From Deltaproteobacteria bacterium (GTDB lineage: Bacteria; Desulfobacterota; Syntrophobacteria; BM002): DNA of 49,306 bases. The notes under the pieces were generated by a model. It was given only the letters and a program-made list of their open reading frames with translations. It had not been told where the DNA came from and made no database searches. The stretch spans positions 1-49,306 of the forward strand of contig JAJDNT010000239.1 in assembly GCA_022340515.1 (NCBI GenBank). Direction: 5' to 3'. Positions 17,847-27,409 of this stretch are shown here, in pieces; within the stretch, counting starts at the first letter, position 1, and every line of letters begins with the position of its first letter. A program made the position numbers and the translations under genes.

Positions 17847-19490
17847 CTATTCTGAACCAGTTGGCAAATTTGCCAGTGGATTAGATCCGTCTAGCCCTTC
17901 TGGTATGGGTATTCCCAACAGGTAAGCTACCATGGGTACCAGATCCAAGGTTGAAGCTGGGGCATGGTGAACATGCTGGCCGGGGATTACTGATGCCAGC
18001 CCTGGTCCTGCCAGCCAGAAGGAGACGATGCAATCGTCGGGATAATAACTGCCGTGATGTCCATACTTGTCAAAGTCACGCTCGAAATAGTATCCTTTTT
18101 TGTTAATCAGCTTTATGTCAGGGGCTGTCTCCCTGGTGTATTGTTTTCTGAGCCCCTGAACCAGATAGTCACCCAATTCGAAGTGGTCTGCCAGCTCACT
18201 CAGAGGCCGCAAGGCCAGCCGGAAGGCAACATCGTCGCCGCCTGCCGCCTGATATCCTCGCCAGTCAAAGAGCCACCACTGATCACTCTCTCCCAGACCC
18301 TCGTGCCGTTCCCCAGGATACTGGCGGATAACCATTGCCTTCATAGAGGTCTTAACCTCCGGGTTGGCCAGGATGAGATCAACCGCCGGTTTGATATCTG
18401 CCAACAATCGGGGTGGATCCATCCATTTGCCCGTTTGCCGGTTCTTCAGGTACACTTCTTTGGTGCAAGCCCCTAGCATGATGATAGCATCGGCCCGACT
18501 ATTGCCTCTTCCCCAGCGGGGCAGCTTGAAGTGGCCTTTGAGACTGCGGCGCAAGGTTTCCTCCGGTATGTGCTTTTTGATGCGGAGAGAGCCGTGCTCA
18601 GAGGCCAGGACAAAGATGATATCCTGATAAATCCCGAGTTCTTTAAGCTTCTGGATCAGCCTGCCCATGAGGGGATCCAATACGGTTTTAGCGTAATGCT
18701 TTTGGATTTCCGCCATGGAAGCTTGCCGTTCTTTAAAATCACCTACGGGAAAGTGTGAAAACAGATCGGTACCCAACAGTTGTACTACACTCACATCAGG
18801 GACTATATGGTGGTATTTATAGATACCTTCAAGACTTCTCCTGTACGCTGATACATGGCCAGTGAGAAAACCGTCCAGGGTTTTGTTGTCTACGTATTGG
18901 CTGTTAGGAAACCATTTACCGTGGCGAAAACGATTTAGCAGAGAGGCATTACCCCAAAAAAACGTGCCCGATTTGATCGACCAATCAGCCCCTTTAGTTA
19001 GCATGAGCATAGCAGTCATGGATCGTTTACCAGATTCGCCAACGTAGTCAAACAATGACTTGACACCGCCAGCCTTTAAAATGTTGTTGATCCGGTCTTG
19101 GGAATAGGAGATGAGGGTGCGGATCTGATAGGTGGTGCGGTCAAACCAAATTGTAGAAACCACTCCGGTGCGCTTAGGATAAAGTCCTGTGTACATGGAG
19201 GTTACAGCTGGCTGTGAGGCAGCAGGAATGGTGGTAAAAACTTGGGGTAGATATACATAGCTCTGGTCGTTATTGCCCCCTTTAATAATTTCCCGAAAAT
19301 TGGGCAAATCATCAAGGCTCTCTTCCAGAATTTCTCGTCTGAGGCCGTGGAATTCAAGAACGATTATCTTGGGACCCTTCTCTCCGGCTGTGGTTCTCTC
19401 GGCACTGAGCGTAATAAGCAGCAAACAGACGATTATCACAAGAGGCAGAACCGCACTGAACTTTAGTGTCTGCCAACAATGAGGTGTCAT
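17847..19490 (-). CDS. Alkaline phosphatase superfamily / type I phosphodiesterase-nucleotide pyrophosphatase-like, exported
   Basis: Signal peptide; PQVFTTIPAASQPAVTSMYTGLYPKRTGVV; ASEHGS; HGSYYPDD. Confidence 0.8.
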   Translation of the reverse strand: MTPHCWQTLKFSAVLPLVIIVCLLLITLSAERTTAGEKGPKIIVLEFHGLRREILEESLDDLPNFREIIKGGNNDQSYVYLPQVFTTIPAASQPAVTSMYTGLYPKRTGVVSTIWFDRTTYQIRTLISYSQDRINNILKAGGVKSLFDYVGESGKRSMTAMLMLTKGADWSIKSGTFFWGNASLLNRFRHGKWFPNSQYVDNKTLDGFLTGHVSAYRRSLEGIYKYHHIVPDVSVVQLLGTDLFSHFPVGDFKERQASMAEIQKHYAKTVLDPLMGRLIQKLKELGIYQDIIFVLASEHGSLRIKKHIPEETLRRSLKGHFKLPRWGRGNSRADAIIMLGACTKEVYLKNRQTGKWMDPPRLLADIKPAVDLILANPEVKTSMKAMVIRQYPGERHEGLGESDQWWLFDWRGYQAAGGDDVAFRLALRPLSELADHFELGDYLVQGLRKQYTRETAPDIKLINKKGYYFERDFDKYGHHGSYYPDDCIVSFWLAGPGLASVIPGQHVHHAPASTLDLVPMVAYLLGIPIPEGLDGSNPLANLPTGSE

Positions 19491-19591
19491 AGGCTTCTTA
19501 CTCCATTCCCACTATATATCCAAAGACAGGGATTACAGGAAATAACCGTTCAGAATATTTAACCCTAAGATTTTGCTTTTATCTTTACCCA

Positions 19592-20707
19592 CTAAAATCC
19601 CAGCCTCAAAATCAAATAGAGTTTTGGGTCTCGATCACGGTCAGTTACACTCTGCCCTAGGTCAAGACCCACCTCAAAGGGGATTTTGCCAAATACAAAC
19701 ATTTGTAGTCGGATACCACCACCCACGCCAACTTCCGCTCCGGAAATAGATTTACTATCATCATAGTCTCGCCAGATTTGACCACTGTCCGCAAAGACCA
19801 CACCGAGGAGTTGCTGGAAGTGAAAGAGATCCCAAGGGGTGGTGGTCCGGTCTATAACCAGGAAAGGATAGCGCATTTCCAGACTGGCAGCCCACAGTTT
19901 CTCGCCAGAAAACTCGTTGAAGTCGTAGCCTCGCAGACTAGCCTCGCCCCCCAAGACGAACAATCTGGGATCATCCTTTTTCACCCCACCGTGAAGCCGC
20001 AATGATATTATCAACCGTTGGCCGGCTCCAAAGTACTCGTCCAGGTCCAGATTGTTGTAAAGCCGAAGGTCACCGGTATAACTTTGATAGGTGCTCTCAC
20101 TTCCCACGGCCTCATTACCATATTTTGCAGTGAGATTCACCTGGCTGCCGGAAATAATCTCCATAAGGTAGTAATCGGCCGTATCACGAACCAAACTGAG
20201 GGTGAAACCGTTTAGTCGCTCCCACTCATCGGGCAAATCCACCCATGCAATTTCATAGCCGGGAACTATCCTATGATACAAGTCAAAAGGAAAGCTGAAA
20301 GTAAGACTGCCACCCACCTCCCGGCGCCAGTCATCCTTGTCATTACCTGTGTCTTTTAAGTCACCGAAGAAGGTGTTCTTATCGAAGAGATTTATGCCAA
20401 CAGCGGGATACCAGCCGAGGTAAGTGTAGCCTGCCTGTAATTGCTCCTTACCACTTTCTGTCCCCATGCCGCCCCGGAAGCTAAGGACATGGTCTCCGGT
20501 GTAATTGCTCGCCTGCCAATCTATACCGGCAATGACACCATCTTTTTCGTTGTAGTCGAGGTAAGGAAAAAAGTAGTCAGTGGAAAAGCTGTCACGATAG
20601 TCTTGCTCTTTATAAGTTTCCCCTAGGCAGGGTAAAGTTAAGAAAAAAAGACAGAAGGACACAAGTATAAAAAACAACACGCTGGGGCGCCCAAATGGCT
20701 TCCACAT
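19592..20707 (-). CDS. BamA/TamA (D15, surface antigen)-like outer-membrane beta-barrel
   Basis: VLGGEASLRGYDFNEFSGEKLWAASLEMRYPF and C-terminal LRLGF; start moved to MWKPFGR (20707) with signal peptide. Confidence 0.8.
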   Translation of the reverse strand: MWKPFGRPSVLFFILVSFCLFFLTLPCLGETYKEQDYRDSFSTDYFFPYLDYNEKDGVIAGIDWQASNYTGDHVLSFRGGMGTESGKEQLQAGYTYLGWYPAVGINLFDKNTFFGDLKDTGNDKDDWRREVGGSLTFSFPFDLYHRIVPGYEIAWVDLPDEWERLNGFTLSLVRDTADYYLMEIISGSQVNLTAKYGNEAVGSESTYQSYTGDLRLYNNLDLDEYFGAGQRLIISLRLHGGVKKDDPRLFVLGGEASLRGYDFNEFSGEKLWAASLEMRYPFLVIDRTTTPWDLFHFQQLLGVVFADSGQIWRDYDDSKSISGAEVGVGGGIRLQMFVFGKIPFEVGLDLGQSVTDRDRDPKLYLILRLGF

Positions 20708-20738
20708 TTTAATCTTGCCAGTTTTTGCCCGACAACCA

Positions 20739-22469
20739 TCAGGGCCTGCTACCATCAGCGACTCCAGACTCCCATGGCAACATAGCGTTTTCAAAAATCT
20801 GATATTGGCCGTGGCGAAAATAACTGAAGAGCAAACGTTGCCCATCCGAGCTGACCCGGGGTGAGAATATTCCACCTATAACTTTGGACAAAGGTTTCGT
20901 GGCACCGCTTCGCAGGTCCAGGAGGTGAAGATTGAAGATGCCAGTCTCGTCGGAGACGAAGAGGATTGCCTTGGCCTCAGGCAGGAATAGGGGCCATATT
21001 TCATCTTGAGCCGTGTCGGTAAGGCGGGTTTCTTCGCCGCTAAAAAGATCTTTGAGTACCAGGTCGAATTGCATTTGGTACTCCCTGGAGAAAACTAAGA
21101 ATTTGCCATCTGCAGACCAATGAGGGTAGGCTTCATCGTTTGGCGTCTGGGTCAAGGGTGTGAGCTCGCCTTTCTCAAGATTGATTTTATAAATATCGGC
21201 AAAACCGTCAACTGTTGCTACAAATCCCACTTCCGCATCTCCTGGGAGAAAAGCTGGAAAGCTGTTGACCCTCAGGTCCTGCTTGATGAGGTTTGCCTTT
21301 TTACGGTTTAAATCGTAAAGGAAAAGATCACTGCGATTGTCTTTGTCACTAACAAAAACTAAGCGCGTGCCGTCGTGAGACCAGTTCAAAGGAGCAGGGT
21401 ACAAATACCGTTTTTGCAGTCTAGTGAGCCGGCCGCTTGACAGTTCCAGTAGGTAAAGGGAAAAGTCGAATGATTCGTTTTCCCAGTCGGATAAGAAAGC
21501 AACCTTGCTACCGTCGGGACTATAGGCAGGAAAAAGGTTCCACCCTTTATTGGCGGTGAGAAGCCGGGCCTGGTGAAATGGGTCTTGCCATCCTTCTCCC
21601 CTTGCCCAGAGCCGTTTGCTGGCATACTCTCGCCAGGCCCACTCCAGCTGGTAGGGATCTTTGCCGGTAATCTCATAGAGTGCGCTGCGCAGGTTAAGCT
21701 TGTTTTTTATCAATCGGAGTAGACGGGGGATGGTCTCTGGGCCATAGGTTTCAACCAAAAACTGGATGAAAAGATCACTCTGGTAGTACGCTAGGCGGAT
21801 CTGGTGTGGGGGCAAATGGCTGAAGCCCCGCAGTTGGTTAAGAGGAATAAGTCTATGATCCATGACCGCATCCCTAACGTACATGGCGGTGGTGGAGTCC
21901 CAAGCCTCAGATTCATATTCAGCAACACCTTCCATGAACCACAGAGGTGAGAGCACACCAGTGAGTATGATCTGCAGTGAGCGGTAGGGGCCATCGAGGA
22001 GGTATTTGAGTTGGACAGCGTGGGTGATTTCATGGAGAGCCAACCGCTGCAAATATTTGTCATTGCTATGAACCGGAAATGCAACCCTTTCTTTGAAAAA
22101 TTCAGTGAAGCCGCCGCTCCCCCTTACTAGCCCAGTGACAATATTGGTGGCTTCATACTCCTTCTGGGAAGGGTAAATAAAGACGGGGATAGTTTCCTTA
22201 AAGGAAATATCCAGATCTTGGCTTATACGTTCAAGGTGGGTTCCATAAATGCGGGCCACATCGAGGGCTCGTCCTCTCAATTGGTCCGGATAAATAACCC
22301 GAAAGCCGTCGCCTCGAATCTCCTTCCAGAGGTAATCGGTATCGTGCACTTTATTCTTGCCGTACAAGCCCTCGGCGCCTGTGACGGTCATTCGTTCACG
22401 AGTACAGGAAAACAGAGCCAAAAGTAATATAAATAGCCAGAGTCTATGAGGGGACATTAGTCTTTCCAT
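20739..22469 (-). CDS. Peptidase MA-like HExxH metalloprotein with TolB/PD40 beta-propeller repeats, lipoprotein signal
   Basis: LALFSCTRE lipobox; LALHEITHAVQ...LWFMEGVAEYES; multiple FPAYSPDGSKVAFLSD repeats. Confidence 0.85.
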   Translation of the reverse strand: MERLMSPHRLWLFILLLALFSCTRERMTVTGAEGLYGKNKVHDTDYLWKEIRGDGFRVIYPDQLRGRALDVARIYGTHLERISQDLDISFKETIPVFIYPSQKEYEATNIVTGLVRGSGGFTEFFKERVAFPVHSNDKYLQRLALHEITHAVQLKYLLDGPYRSLQIILTGVLSPLWFMEGVAEYESEAWDSTTAMYVRDAVMDHRLIPLNQLRGFSHLPPHQIRLAYYQSDLFIQFLVETYGPETIPRLLRLIKNKLNLRSALYEITGKDPYQLEWAWREYASKRLWARGEGWQDPFHQARLLTANKGWNLFPAYSPDGSKVAFLSDWENESFDFSLYLLELSSGRLTRLQKRYLYPAPLNWSHDGTRLVFVSDKDNRSDLFLYDLNRKKANLIKQDLRVNSFPAFLPGDAEVGFVATVDGFADIYKINLEKGELTPLTQTPNDEAYPHWSADGKFLVFSREYQMQFDLVLKDLFSGEETRLTDTAQDEIWPLFLPEAKAILFVSDETGIFNLHLLDLRSGATKPLSKVIGGIFSPRVSSDGQRLLFSYFRHGQYQIFENAMLPWESGVADGSRP

Positions 22470-22484
22470 TTTTATATGACCGGG

Positions 22485-23414
22485 TCAGTTCGATTCTTGC
22501 AGGCTTCTGACGGTTTTTTCCAGATCCAAGCATGTATTGGTGGAAAGCACCTCTGCCTGGCGGTAAATCCACCGGACCGAGCGACCAAGCATCTGGCCGG
22601 GGCCGATTTCAACCATGGGTGCCAGATTCTGCCGGACCAATTCCTCAACCACTCCTACCCACTGAACTTGACTGCGAAGTTGATTGGAGAGCAACTGGGC
22701 CACCTCGGCTGCTTTAACTAAAGGTTTTTGGCTGATATAAGAGAGGATAGGAGTATGGGGCTCATTCATTGAGGTGTTGTTAATCTTTTTGGCCAGGCAG
22801 TGATCGGCCGGGGTAAGGAGGCTACAGTGATAGGGTGCTGCTGCAGGGAGAAGGTCGGTCTTTAGGGCTTCTGAGTCCGCTGCCAGTTTCAACAGCTGAT
22901 CTACAGCCCACCGTTCGCCCGAGACGATTATTTGGTGTCGAGTATTCACTATGCTGACTTCGACTCGTCCTTTCACCTGGCGGCACAATTCCTCCACCTC
23001 TGAAAGTGACAGTCCGAGTACAACCCCCATGCCACCCTGGCTGTTGGCCTCGTTTATACAGCGCTCGGCCTCCACGATGAGGGTGAGACCAGTTTCAAAG
23101 CCCACAACTCCGGCAGCGTAGGCGGCTCCATAAATGCCCGAGCTATAAGGTGCGAGCGCTGCTGCCCTGACGGATCTATTGGCCAAAAGATCGGCCACCA
23201 TGCAGCTTATGGTATAGACTGCCAGCTGGGCGTTTAGATCCTTGTTGAGTCTTTCCTCAGGACCGGAAAACATGATCTCTCCCAGGGGCAATTCGAGATG
23301 ACGCTCCGCTCGCTTGAGCAGGTCCTCACTCTCAGGGAATCTTTCGACCAGGTCACGACCCATGCCCACATATTGGGCCCCCTGGCCTGGAAACAAAAAG
23401 CAGCAGCCGTTCAT
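22485..23414 (-). CDS. FabD-like (malonyl-CoA:ACP) acyltransferase family, atypical active-site surroundings
   Basis: FLFPGQGAQYVGMGRDL start, PYSSGIYGA at the GHSxG position, PYHCSLL His, MVEIGPGQMLG. Confidence 0.85.
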   Translation of the reverse strand: MNGCCFLFPGQGAQYVGMGRDLVERFPESEDLLKRAERHLELPLGEIMFSGPEERLNKDLNAQLAVYTISCMVADLLANRSVRAAALAPYSSGIYGAAYAAGVVGFETGLTLIVEAERCINEANSQGGMGVVLGLSLSEVEELCRQVKGRVEVSIVNTRHQIIVSGERWAVDQLLKLAADSEALKTDLLPAAAPYHCSLLTPADHCLAKKINNTSMNEPHTPILSYISQKPLVKAAEVAQLLSNQLRSQVQWVGVVEELVRQNLAPMVEIGPGQMLGRSVRWIYRQAEVLSTNTCLDLEKTVRSLQESN

Positions 23415-23428
23415 GGCCGTCTCCCGGA

Positions 23429-24118
23429 CTAATAACTCTGTACCTGGAAACCTTCCGGCGGTTCAACGCTAAATAGGTCGTCTGAAAAGCCAGAGTTTTC
23501 TATGAGGTTTGACAGATAAATGAGAGTCCAGTCATCATTACCCTCTAAAATAGCGATCTCATTTGGTAGCCAGGTTTCGGGATCTATTTTAACTTCCAGC
23601 CGTTTGAAATATCGTGCACTCTTGGCAGATTTTGGTTCCAGGTCCATCTTTATCCATCTTCGATTGTCCCCGCGGGAGACCACTGTGACCTCTATCTCAT
23701 ATTGACGCTTGAAAGCTTGCGGATTATCGGTCGCACCGGTGATTCGGTCCAAAAACCCTACCCCCGACGGGCCGCGGTAAAGAGTCACTTTCTTGAGGTC
23801 TGGGTAAAGTAGGAGGATTTTATCTTCCCTAACCACTAGGGTAAGAGGGGCAGGTCGAACCACTTCCCAGCGCAAGCGACCAGGGGGCTGCCAAAACAGC
23901 TCACCTTCCGACTCCATGGGTCTTACCAGAAGCCGGGAGTATTTCCGTTGTTCAAAAGAACCTTTGAGAGTCTTTATTGTCTTGGCTTTGGCCTGGAGAT
24001 GATCCAGAACTTCTGCCACAGTCAGATGGGTTCCAGCCTTTACCTGCTGAGAGGTAAGGGCACTCATACCACCCAGAATAAGTCCTAGATGGAGCAGTAG
24101 TTTCAAAAATCTGGTCAT
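23429..24118 (-). CDS. Outer-membrane lipoprotein carrier protein LolA-like
   Basis: TIKTLKGSFEQRKYSRLLVRPMESEGELFWQPPGRLRWEVVRPAPL; the ORF-track start at 24145 lies in the heptad array, so ATG 24118 (MTRFLKLLLHLGL) is likely native. Confidence 0.87.
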   Translation of the reverse strand: MTRFLKLLLHLGLILGGMSALTSQQVKAGTHLTVAEVLDHLQAKAKTIKTLKGSFEQRKYSRLLVRPMESEGELFWQPPGRLRWEVVRPAPLTLVVREDKILLLYPDLKKVTLYRGPSGVGFLDRITGATDNPQAFKRQYEIEVTVVSRGDNRRWIKMDLEPKSAKSARYFKRLEVKIDPETWLPNEIAILEGNDDWTLIYLSNLIENSGFSDDLFSVEPPEGFQVQSY

Positions 24119-24121
24119 TTT

Positions 24122-24156
24122 CAATTCGCAATCCGCAATCCGCAATCCGCAATTCT
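24122..24156. repeat. Heptad array (5 units) inside the LPLAT-LolA junction
   Basis: caattcg caatccg caatccg caatccg caattct. Confidence 0.9.
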
Positions 24157-25037
24157 CATAGTGGCTCCACTATGTACCACTGGTCCGGATAGCGGCGGAT
24201 GTATTGTTCAAAAACCGTGGCAACCTGCCGCAAGTTGTGTTGCAGTGCCTTTTTACGGTCAGGGCCGTATTTTAAATCCAAGGGGGGTTCGACGACACCA
24301 CGATAGCGTCCCGGAGCCTCCATGACGGAAAAGGCAGGCAGAATCGGTGCACGAGCGGCCATTGCCAACAGCACCGGGCCAACTGGCAGCCGCACTGGAC
24401 GATTGAAAAAAGTTGTAACCTCTGCTCTATCGGTAGCAAAAACCCTGTCACCCAAAACAGCCACAACCTCATTTCGATTCAGAGCCTTAACCAAATCAAT
24501 GGCGCCGTATGCTGACTCCTCTACTTCGATGATCCTTATGCCATGACGCATTCTCATCACATTGATCAGAGCGTTGGTAAATGTGGTGTTGTGCTTTAAG
24601 GCCACAACGTTGACCGGATAGCCCATGGCCCGAAGTCCCAGGCCTCCAATTTCCCAATGGCCCAGATGAGCAGTGAGGAGCACCGCCCCTCTCCCTCTCT
24701 GCAAGGCTGCATCGATATGGTGGTGCCCCTGGTAAAGTTGAGCAAATGCCTGGCTTTCTTCCAAAGTCATGTTCAGAAGACGAAAAAAATCGACAACGTA
24801 GATTCCGTAGTTCTGGAAGAATCTCCACAGGAGCAACTTTCTATTAGCTGGTGGGTTGTAGCCGTTAAAGATAAGGTCAAAATTGTGCGAAACATGCCGC
24901 CGGTCTCGAGGCGAAAAAAGATAGGCAAGCGCGGCAACCAATCTTGCCAAACCATAGGTAACAGCTGCAGGCAGTAAACTGACGGTCTTCAGAGCTTGCC
25001 TATACAAAAATGGTTTATCTAGGAAATGTTCACGCAT
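24156..25037 (-). CDS. Lysophospholipid/lipid A acyltransferase family (LpxL/HtrB-like)
   Basis: GAVLLTAHLGHWEIGG (HX4E-like), VLGDRVF. Confidence 0.87.
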   Translation of the reverse strand: MREHFLDKPFLYRQALKTVSLLPAAVTYGLARLVAALAYLFSPRDRRHVSHNFDLIFNGYNPPANRKLLLWRFFQNYGIYVVDFFRLLNMTLEESQAFAQLYQGHHHIDAALQRGRGAVLLTAHLGHWEIGGLGLRAMGYPVNVVALKHNTTFTNALINVMRMRHGIRIIEVEESAYGAIDLVKALNRNEVVAVLGDRVFATDRAEVTTFFNRPVRLPVGPVLLAMAARAPILPAFSVMEAPGRYRGVVEPPLDLKYGPDRKKALQHNLRQVATVFEQYIRRYPDQWYIVEPL

Positions 25038-25329
25038 GGGCTTTCACCGTCTCCCTAGATAGTGGAAACTATTTTCTCTGTCAACATCGCTCTCGCTATA
25101 AGTAATAATTAGACCATATTAAGGTTATTTCTTCAGGAATTTCTCCAATAACGTTTGCCTGTGGCTGTAGATTCAGCTCTTAGAGAGTTGTGGGTGATGG
25201 GGTCCCCCACTCCGCCGCAGGCGGAAAGTGGCCCTGGCCATACCAAAGAGTCACCAGACTCTTTCTTACCGCGATGATTTCAACTATAATACCGAGGCTC
25301 ACTATCTATCTCTACAGTGGAATGTGAAA

Positions 25330-26649
25330 ATGTCATTGAAAATATTGCTGATCTCACCCATAGGACTCAAGAAGATTCTGGGGGCGGACTTTTTCTTCAA
25401 ACTGCCCTTTCTGGGCCTGCCTACCGTTGCTGCCCATACGCCGCCGGACTGTGAAGTCAAAATGGTTGACGAGCGCATTAGTCCGGTAGATTTCACCGAT
25501 GATGCCGATCTAATTGGGATCTCGGTAATGACTCCTCTCGCTACCAGAGCATATGAGGTAGCCGATGAGTTCAAACGGCGGGGGAAGACTGTGGTAATGG
25601 GCGGCATGCATGTCTCGGCCCTTCCAGAGGAGGCTTTAGAGCATTGCGATGCCGTGGCGATTGGAGAAGGTGAAAAAGTTTGGCCCCAGATGGTGGAAGA
25701 CTTCAAGCGGGGGGAACTCAAGGAGGTTTACCGGGCCGATAAATTATTGGATCTGGGTGAGTCGCTGCCTCCCCGATGGGATATTATCGACAAGACCCTG
25801 TATAGCCCTGTTGACTTCATCGAAACTACCAGGGGATGTCCAATCAATTGCAACTTCTGCGCGGTCACTCAGTTTTACGGGGCCAAATACCGCATCAAAC
25901 CCATCCATCTTGTTGAGGAGATGGTGGCAAGGGTGAGGCCGGTGGATAAAATCTTCGCCCTCAAGAACCTTATATTTTTTGTTGATGATAATATAGTTGC
26001 CAATAGGAAACACTGCATGGCGCTGTTGAAAATGCTGAAGTCCTATAACATTCAGTGGCTAGGCCAGGCTTCGATTTCGGTTGCAAAGGATGATGAACTC
26101 CTAAAGTTGATGTCCGAAACCAGATGTCTCGGGCTACTAATAGGTATGGAGAGCCTTTCTGAGGATACTCTGGCTGAGTGTGGGAAACGGATAAACAAAC
26201 CGGCCGAATATTTGGAGGCCGTGGCCAATTTGCACCGTTATGGCATAGGGGTAAAGGCCACATTTATTATTGGCTTTGACAACGATGATATCTTGGTATT
26301 CCCCAAAATGGCGAGATTCATTAATAGATCTAACTTTGACAGTGTATATTTCAGTATTCTAACGCCCTACCCGGGTACCCGGCTTTTTGAGAAGATGGAA
26401 AGTGAGGGCCGACTGCTGCATAAGGATTGGGAGAGGTATGACACTGCTCATGTTGTCTTCCGTCCCAGGAAAATGACTGTCGAGCAGCTCGAAGAGGGAT
26501 TTGTTTGGCTTTACAAGAGAGCCCTTTCAATGAAATCAATAGTGTTGCGGCTGGCCCGAGCCAGAACAAATCCTCAGTTTTTTCTTCCCGACAACTTGGC
26601 CTTTAGATCGTGCCTGTTCAAAATGCTGCGAGGAAATAAGAAAATTTAA
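25330..26649 (+). CDS. B12-binding-domain radical SAM protein
   Basis: ILLISPIGLKK...; TTRGCPINCNFCAVTQFYG CX3CX2C; ORF 25228..26649 with probable start ATG 25330. Confidence 0.9.
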   Translation: MSLKILLISPIGLKKILGADFFFKLPFLGLPTVAAHTPPDCEVKMVDERISPVDFTDDADLIGISVMTPLATRAYEVADEFKRRGKTVVMGGMHVSALPEEALEHCDAVAIGEGEKVWPQMVEDFKRGELKEVYRADKLLDLGESLPPRWDIIDKTLYSPVDFIETTRGCPINCNFCAVTQFYGAKYRIKPIHLVEEMVARVRPVDKIFALKNLIFFVDDNIVANRKHCMALLKMLKSYNIQWLGQASISVAKDDELLKLMSETRCLGLLIGMESLSEDTLAECGKRINKPAEYLEAVANLHRYGIGVKATFIIGFDNDDILVFPKMARFINRSNFDSVYFSILTPYPGTRLFEKMESEGRLLHKDWERYDTAHVVFRPRKMTVEQLEEGFVWLYKRALSMKSIVLRLARARTNPQFFLPDNLAFRSCLFKMLRGNKKI

Positions 26650-26668
26650 GATTGACCCCGTCGGGTTA

Positions 26669-26745
26669 AGATTGCAGATTGATAGTGGCAAGTCGTATAC
26701 TCCAATCTAAAATCTGCAGTCTAAAATCTAAAATTTGTAGTCTTT
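26669..26745. repeat. Heptad array with inverted partner
   Basis: agattgc agattga (26669-82) and aatctaa aatctgc agtctaa aatctaa aatttgt agtcttt (26704-45). Confidence 0.85.
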
Positions 26746-26773
26746 AATACTTCAACCGAATGCGCGACTCTGC

Positions 26774-27409
26774 ATGCTTTCACTGAGCGGTTCTCGATCA
26801 ATATTCCTTTTAGCTCTAATGGCTTTGGTCTTAACTGGCTGTGCTACTCCTCCAGCTGTTCCAGAGAGACTCGAGTTTCTCAACTATAGGGGACAGGTAA
26901 ATGAACACCATATTCTCATCCAGGCCCCACCTTCTCGCGTCTTCCATGTCCTTACCGATTTTGATCGGTTCGTAACTTTGACTCCCACCGATCGAGTTCA
27001 ACTCAGAAAGATAACCCCCGGTCCTTACCAAGTTGGCACTTCCATTAAAGCCGAAACCATCTATAAGATAAAGCTCACCTGGGATTCACAGGTGGTGCGA
27101 ATAGACAAAGATCGTCTCTTGGCACTACAGTTCCAAAACGGGCCCTTCCAGGGGGGTTATGAGGTATGGGAACTCAAAGCTAAGGGAAAGTGCACCAGGG
27201 TGAGCCATACCTTGGTCTACAATATTTCCAATTTCTTTTATCGATTGGTGTGGCTGCTGAAGCAGGGAGAGAAAAGGCACAACACCCTCACAGAAGTCAC
27301 CCTGCTGAACCTGAAACGGGAATGTGAGGAAGGACTCTTACCCCCCTTTATGGGGGGGCCGCGAGAGGAGGACAGCTGTGACCTCCTGTCTTCTTTGCCG
27401 AGGAAGTAA
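26774..27409 (+). CDS. Lipoprotein with SRPBCC/START-like domain
   Basis: MALVLTGCATPP lipobox; EHHILIQAPPSRVFHVLTDFDRFVTLTPTD. Confidence 0.7.
   Translation: MLSLSGSRSIFLLALMALVLTGCATPPAVPERLEFLNYRGQVNEHHILIQAPPSRVFHVLTDFDRFVTLTPTDRVQLRKITPGPYQVGTSIKAETIYKIKLTWDSQVVRIDKDRLLALQFQNGPFQGGYEVWELKAKGKCTRVSHTLVYNISNFFYRLVWLLKQGEKRHNTLTEVTLLNLKRECEEGLLPPFMGGPREEDSCDLLSSLPRK

Noticed and set aside
24122-24152. ORF 23952..24152 (MRIADCGLRIEND...) and extended LolA start
   Set aside because: N-terminus is translation of the heptad array; the LolA frame has a better start at 24118.
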